This document shows positions 60,793 through 64,000 of a stretch of 64,000 bases of DNA, piece by piece. This DNA comes from Bradyrhizobium barranii subsp. apii (GTDB lineage Bacteria; Pseudomonadota; Alphaproteobacteria; Rhizobiales; Xanthobacteraceae). Position 1 is the stretch's first letter. Each line of letters starts with the position of its first letter. The translations under genes and the position numbers were made by a program. The stretch spans positions 5,330,501-5,394,500 of the forward strand of contig NZ_CP096255.1 of the NCBI RefSeq assembly GCF_011516635.5, written 5' to 3'. Under the pieces are notes generated by a model that saw only the letters and a program-made list of their open reading frames with translations, had not been told where the DNA came from and did not search any database.

Positions 60793-61530
60793 TCACCGCA
60801 AGATCTGGCTCAAAAACAGCTTCGTGCGGGCGTGCTGGGGAGCGGCGAAGAACTCGTTCGGCGTGTTGGCCTCGATGATCTGGCCGGCATCCATGAACAC
60901 GACGCGGTTGGCGACCTCGCGGGCGAAGCCCATTTCGTGGGTGACGACCAGCATGGTCATGCCCTCCTCGGCGAGGTCGACCATGGTGTCGAGCACTTCC
61001 TTGACCATTTCGGGGTCGAGCGCCGAGGTCGGCTCGTCGAACAGCATCACCTTGGGGTTCATCGTCAGCGCGCGTGCGATCGCGACGCGCTGCTGCTGGC
61101 CGCCGGACATCTGTCCGGGAAACTTGTTGGCCTGATGCGGGATCTTGACCCGCTCCAGGAATTTCATCGCGTTGACCTCGGCGTCCCTCTTCGGGATGTT
61201 GCGCACCCAGATCGGCGCCAGCGTGCAGTTCTCCAGGACGGTCAGATGCGGGAACAGGTTGAAGCTCTGGAACACCATGCCGACCTCGCGGCGGACCGCA
61301 TCGACGTGCTTCAGGTTCGGCCCGAGCTCGATGCCGTCGACGACGATCTCGCCCTCCTGGAATTCCTCGAGCGCGTTGATGCAGCGGATCAAGGTCGACT
61401 TGCCCGAGCCTGAGGGGCCGCAGATCACGATGCGCTCGCCCTTCTTGACCTCGAGGTCGATGTCGCGCAGCACGTGGAACTCGCCGTACCATTTGTTGAG
61501 GCCGGAAATCTTGACGATGGGGTCGGACAT
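60793..61530 (-). CDS. aapP: General L-amino acid ABC transporter ATP-binding protein AapP
   Basis: The 245-residue ATPase has Walker A VICGPSGSGKSTLIRCINAL, Q-loop MVFQSFNLFPHLTVLEN, signature QMSGGQQQRVAIARAL, Walker B VMLFDEPTSALDPEM and the switch His in VVTHEMGFAREVA. Its position directly after two broad-specificity permease genes identifies the aapJQMP operon. ATG 61530 follows GAGGTC; a longer frame to 62184 only reads antisense-like sequence inside the permease gene. Confidence 0.94.
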   Translation of the reverse strand: MSDPIVKISGLNKWYGEFHVLRDIDLEVKKGERIVICGPSGSGKSTLIRCINALEEFQEGEIVVDGIELGPNLKHVDAVRREVGMVFQSFNLFPHLTVLENCTLAPIWVRNIPKRDAEVNAMKFLERVKIPHQANKFPGQMSGGQQQRVAIARALTMNPKVMLFDEPTSALDPEMVKEVLDTMVDLAEEGMTMLVVTHEMGFAREVANRVVFMDAGQIIEANTPNEFFAAPQHARTKLFLSQILR

Positions 61531-61541
61531 GATGACCTCGA

Positions 61542-63062
61542 TCAGTTGCGACGGTGAGCGTTGAGGCGGTGCTCGACGAAGAGCGAGTAGCGCGACATTC
61601 CAAAGCAGAAGATGAAGTAGATGATCCCGGCGAAGGCAAAGCCGGTGAACGCGGTCGACGGCGTCGACCATTTCGGATCCGAGAACGACGCCCTGAGCGA
61701 GCCCAGCAGGTCGAACAGCGCCACGATCGAGACCAGCGACGTGTCCTTGAACAGCGAGATGAAGCTGTTGACGAGGTTCGGAATGACGTGGCGCAGCGCC
61801 TGCGGCAGCACGATCAGCGAGGTCGTCTTCCACCAGGACAGGCCCAGGGCGGCGGCCGCCTCGCCCTGCCCGCGCGGGATCGCGGCCAGCCCGCCGCGGA
61901 CGTTCTCGGCCTGATAGGCGCCCGTGAATAGCGAAATGCCGATCAGCGCGCGTACCAGACCGTCGACCGTGAAATTGCCCGGCAGGAACAAAGGCAGCAT
62001 GTAGGTCGCGAAGAACAGCACGGTGATCAGCGGCACGCCGCGCCAGAACTCGATGAAGGCGATCGAGAAGATCCGGATCAGCGGAATGGTCGAGCGGCGG
62101 CCGAGCGCCAGCGCGATGCCGATCGGCAGCGAGGTGACGATGCCGGTCACGGAGACCACCAGCGTCACCAGAAGCCCGCCCCACAGATTCGTGGTCACGA
62201 CCGGCAGGCCGCCGTGATCGAGCCCCATCAGCTTGATCACGACCGCGATGCCGACAAAGGTGGCGATGCTGGATGTCAGCGCCCGGCCGCCGGTGCGAAC
62301 GCCGCCACCGACGACGAAGGCGATCAGGGAGACGACCGCCGCCGTGATGGCGAAATCGGCCCAGACCGACTGGCCCGTTCCCTGGAGCTGGTCACGGAGC
62401 CAGGTCAGCGGAAAGATCAGCCAGTAGATCGCGCTGCCGACCAGCACGATGAGATTGCCGGCCAGCCAGAAGAGCGGTGCGATGGCTGAGGTCTTGGCGA
62501 GACTGAGCAGAGCCTGCCCGGCGCCGATGATGCTGTCGTCGAACAATTGCAGCAGGCCGGCCGTCCAGCTCAGGCCAAACCCGGTGATCCCGCCGCCGTG
62601 CAACAGAAAGAATGCAACGACTGGAAAGGCGAAGAAGAACAGACCGGCGTTCAGTCCCTTCGCCGGCAGGCGCGGAATGAGCAGCGGCAGAAGCAGAGCC
62701 GCCGCCAGGATCAGCGAAAGGTTGACCCGCCAGCGTTCGGCCTCGGGATAGAAGCCGTAGATCAATTGCGGCAGCTTGGCCTGGATGAAGGGCCAGCAGG
62801 CGCCGACCGTAAAGCCGGCATTCTCGGTCAGGCACGCCGTGCGATCCTTGCCGGTCCAGACCGCATCGACCATCAGGAACTTGACGGCAGGAATGACGGT
62901 GAACCAGAGCAGCAAGGCGCCGACGATGGTGAGCAAAATGTTGGTCGGCGAATTGAACAGGCGCGTGCGCATCAGGCCGATGAAGCCCGTGGTCTTGACC
63001 GGCGCGGGACGCTCGGTGAGCAGGTCCCGGCGGACATAGGCGGACGAGATGATGTCGCTCAT
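61542..63062 (-). CDS. aapM: General L-amino acid ABC transporter permease AapM
   Basis: The 506-residue permease begins MSDIISSAYVRRDLLTERPA, with TM helices (NILLTIVGALLLWFTVIPAV, NLSLILAAALLLPLLIPRL, GLLVTLVVSVTGIVTSLPIG). The EAA loop is AAAALGLSWWKTTSLIVLPQ. The long N-terminal half, with a periplasmic loop containing CLTENAGFTVGACWPF, is typical of AapM/BztC. Its start overlaps the aapQ stop by ATGA, and it ends 11 bp before aapP. Confidence 0.94.
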   Translation of the reverse strand: MSDIISSAYVRRDLLTERPAPVKTTGFIGLMRTRLFNSPTNILLTIVGALLLWFTVIPAVKFLMVDAVWTGKDRTACLTENAGFTVGACWPFIQAKLPQLIYGFYPEAERWRVNLSLILAAALLLPLLIPRLPAKGLNAGLFFFAFPVVAFFLLHGGGITGFGLSWTAGLLQLFDDSIIGAGQALLSLAKTSAIAPLFWLAGNLIVLVGSAIYWLIFPLTWLRDQLQGTGQSVWADFAITAAVVSLIAFVVGGGVRTGGRALTSSIATFVGIAVVIKLMGLDHGGLPVVTTNLWGGLLVTLVVSVTGIVTSLPIGIALALGRRSTIPLIRIFSIAFIEFWRGVPLITVLFFATYMLPLFLPGNFTVDGLVRALIGISLFTGAYQAENVRGGLAAIPRGQGEAAAALGLSWWKTTSLIVLPQALRHVIPNLVNSFISLFKDTSLVSIVALFDLLGSLRASFSDPKWSTPSTAFTGFAFAGIIYFIFCFGMSRYSLFVEHRLNAHRRN

Positions 63063-64000
63063 GCGCCCAGACTCCGGCTGACGCGCCAACCGTAGACGCT
63101 CATGACGGCGCTCGTGAGCAGCGAGATCAGGAGGTAGACGCCCATCGTCATGGCAATGATCTCGATCGCCTGCCCGGTCTGGCTCAGCGACGTGCCGGCG
63201 AACACCGAGACGAGGTCGGGATAGCCGATCGCGACCGCCAGCGAAGAGTTCTTGGTGAGGTTGAGATACTGGTTGGTCAGCGGCGGCACGATCACGCGCA
63301 TCGCCTGCGGCACGACGATCAGGCGCAACGTAGTGCCGCGGCTCAGCCCCAGCGAGGATCCCGCTTCCATCTGACCGGAGTGGACGGACAGGATGCCGGC
63401 GCGCACGATCTCGGCGATGAAGGCCGCGGTATAGGTCGACAGCGCCAGCGTCAGCGCCACGAATTCCGGGATGACTCTTGAGCCGCCGGCAAAATTGAAC
63501 CCCTTGAGCTGCGGCAGCTCGAAGGTGAAGGGCAGGCCGAACACCAGCACGGCCGCGAGCGGCAGCCCGAACAGCAGGCCCAGCACATAGGGCCAGATCC
63601 GGATCATCTGACCGCGCTGAAATAGCGCCCGCCGCGCATAGAAGCGCAAAACCAGCGAAGCGACGATGCCGAGGACCAGCATCGCCAGGAACGGCTCGAA
63701 GCCGCCCTCGCCGATCGGGCGCGGAATGACGAGCCCACGGTTGCTGATGAAGGCGATGCCCAGCAGCGAAATGCTCTGCCGGGGATTTGGCAGGGCCGCG
63801 AGCACCGCCAGATACCAGAACAGGATCTGGAACAGCACCGGCAGATTGCGGCCGATCTCGACATAGATCTCGCCGACGCGCGACAACAGCCAGTTGGGCG
63901 ACAGCCGGCACAGCGCGACGATGAAGCCGATCACGGTGGCGAAGAAGATGCCTACCACCGAGACCACGAGCGTGTTCAAAAGCCCGACCACGAACACGCG
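63059..64000 (-). CDS. aapQ: General L-amino acid ABC transporter permease AapQ, 5' end beyond window
   Basis: The frame is open to the window edge, giving the C-terminal ~313 residues. Features are VFVVGLLNTLVVSVVGIFFA, EIYVEIGRNLPVLFQILFWY, ALTLALSTYTAAFIAEIVRA and the EAA loop SSLGLSRGTTLRLIVVPQAM, characteristic of AapQ/BztB. Members are about 400 residues, so roughly 85 N-terminal residues and the aapJ gene should lie beyond 64000. Confidence 0.93.
   Translation of the reverse strand, partial: RVFVVGLLNTLVVSVVGIFFATVIGFIVALCRLSPNWLLSRVGEIYVEIGRNLPVLFQILFWYLAVLAALPNPRQSISLLGIAFISNRGLVIPRPIGEGGFEPFLAMLVLGIVASLVLRFYARRALFQRGQMIRIWPYVLGLLFGLPLAAVLVFGLPFTFELPQLKGFNFAGGSRVIPEFVALTLALSTYTAAFIAEIVRAGILSVHSGQMEAGSSLGLSRGTTLRLIVVPQAMRVIVPPLTNQYLNLTKNSSLAVAIGYPDLVSVFAGTSLSQTGQAIEIIAMTMGVYLLISLLTSAVMSVYGWRVSRSLGA

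Noticed and set aside
61542..63911. 789-codon version of aapM
   Set aside because: The extra N-terminal 283 codons are an out-of-frame reading of aapQ; ATG 63062 gives the family-typical start.

Overview
The window looks like a chromosomal segment of a Bradyrhizobium-type alphaproteobacterium (Rhizobiales). This is judged from the high GC, the protein repertoire (PopZ, general L-amino-acid Aap transporter, ba3-type oxidase cluster, AraC regulators, NodT lipoprotein), a conserved-looking pcm-tolC-popZ-valS block, and palindromic intergenic repeats of a kind I associate with that genus. No database search was possible, so the taxonomy is inference.

Layout. 1-3.6 kb (+): a ba3-type terminal oxidase operon of cytochrome c (partial), a small subunit IIa-like protein, subunit II, subunit I (broken by a one-base frameshift) and a diheme cytochrome c. 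3.7-5.1 kb (-): a Coq10/RatA protein and lipA (frameshift near its N-terminus). 5.2-12.6 kb: a DNA-3-methyladenine glycosylase (+), then valS, popZ, tolC, pcm and a 58-residue protein (-). 12.9-27.1 kb (-): a compact run of 12 genes starting with a formylglycine-generating enzyme (FGE), then two tandem arylsulfatases, a HAD phosphatase, a glycine-rich secreted protein, a DUF3302/HlyD pair, two DUF1254 proteins, a SphA-type porin, a Cache-adenylate cyclase and an ABC substrate-binding protein. A divergent AraC regulator (27.6 kb, +) faces it. This is the best candidate for an uncharacterised system: a self-maturing, exported sulfatase module with its own export, porin and second-messenger parts.

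28.7-33.1 kb: tRNA-Asn, a small secreted protein, and a flotillin/YqiJ/PspA envelope-maintenance operon. Its first open frame is a TnpB-N-terminus-like segment running in frame into PspA. 33.4-40.1 kb (-): an amide uptake and hydrolysis operon of SBP, fused permease-ATPase, acetamidase/formamidase, an unusual AraC-acetamidase fusion and RidA. 40.5-41.8 kb: small genes and tRNA-Cys. 41.8-45.6 kb (-): an O-antigen type ABC exporter (Wzt/Wzm-like), a DTW-domain tRNA enzyme, a hypothetical gene, and a methyltransferase gene split by an IS91-type element (45.56-48.15 kb; HUH transposase plus tyrosine recombinase). 48.5-57.6 kb (-): a complete MdtABC/MuxABC-like RND efflux operon with a NodT outer-membrane factor. 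58.3-60.6 kb (+): cyclopropane-fatty-acid synthase and cysteine synthase. 60.8-64 kb (-): aapP, aapM and partial aapQ.

Three separate frameshifts lie in otherwise intact genes (subunit I, lipA, second arylsulfatase). lipA is normally essential for lipoylation, so sequencing or assembly indels should be suspected before these genes are called dead.
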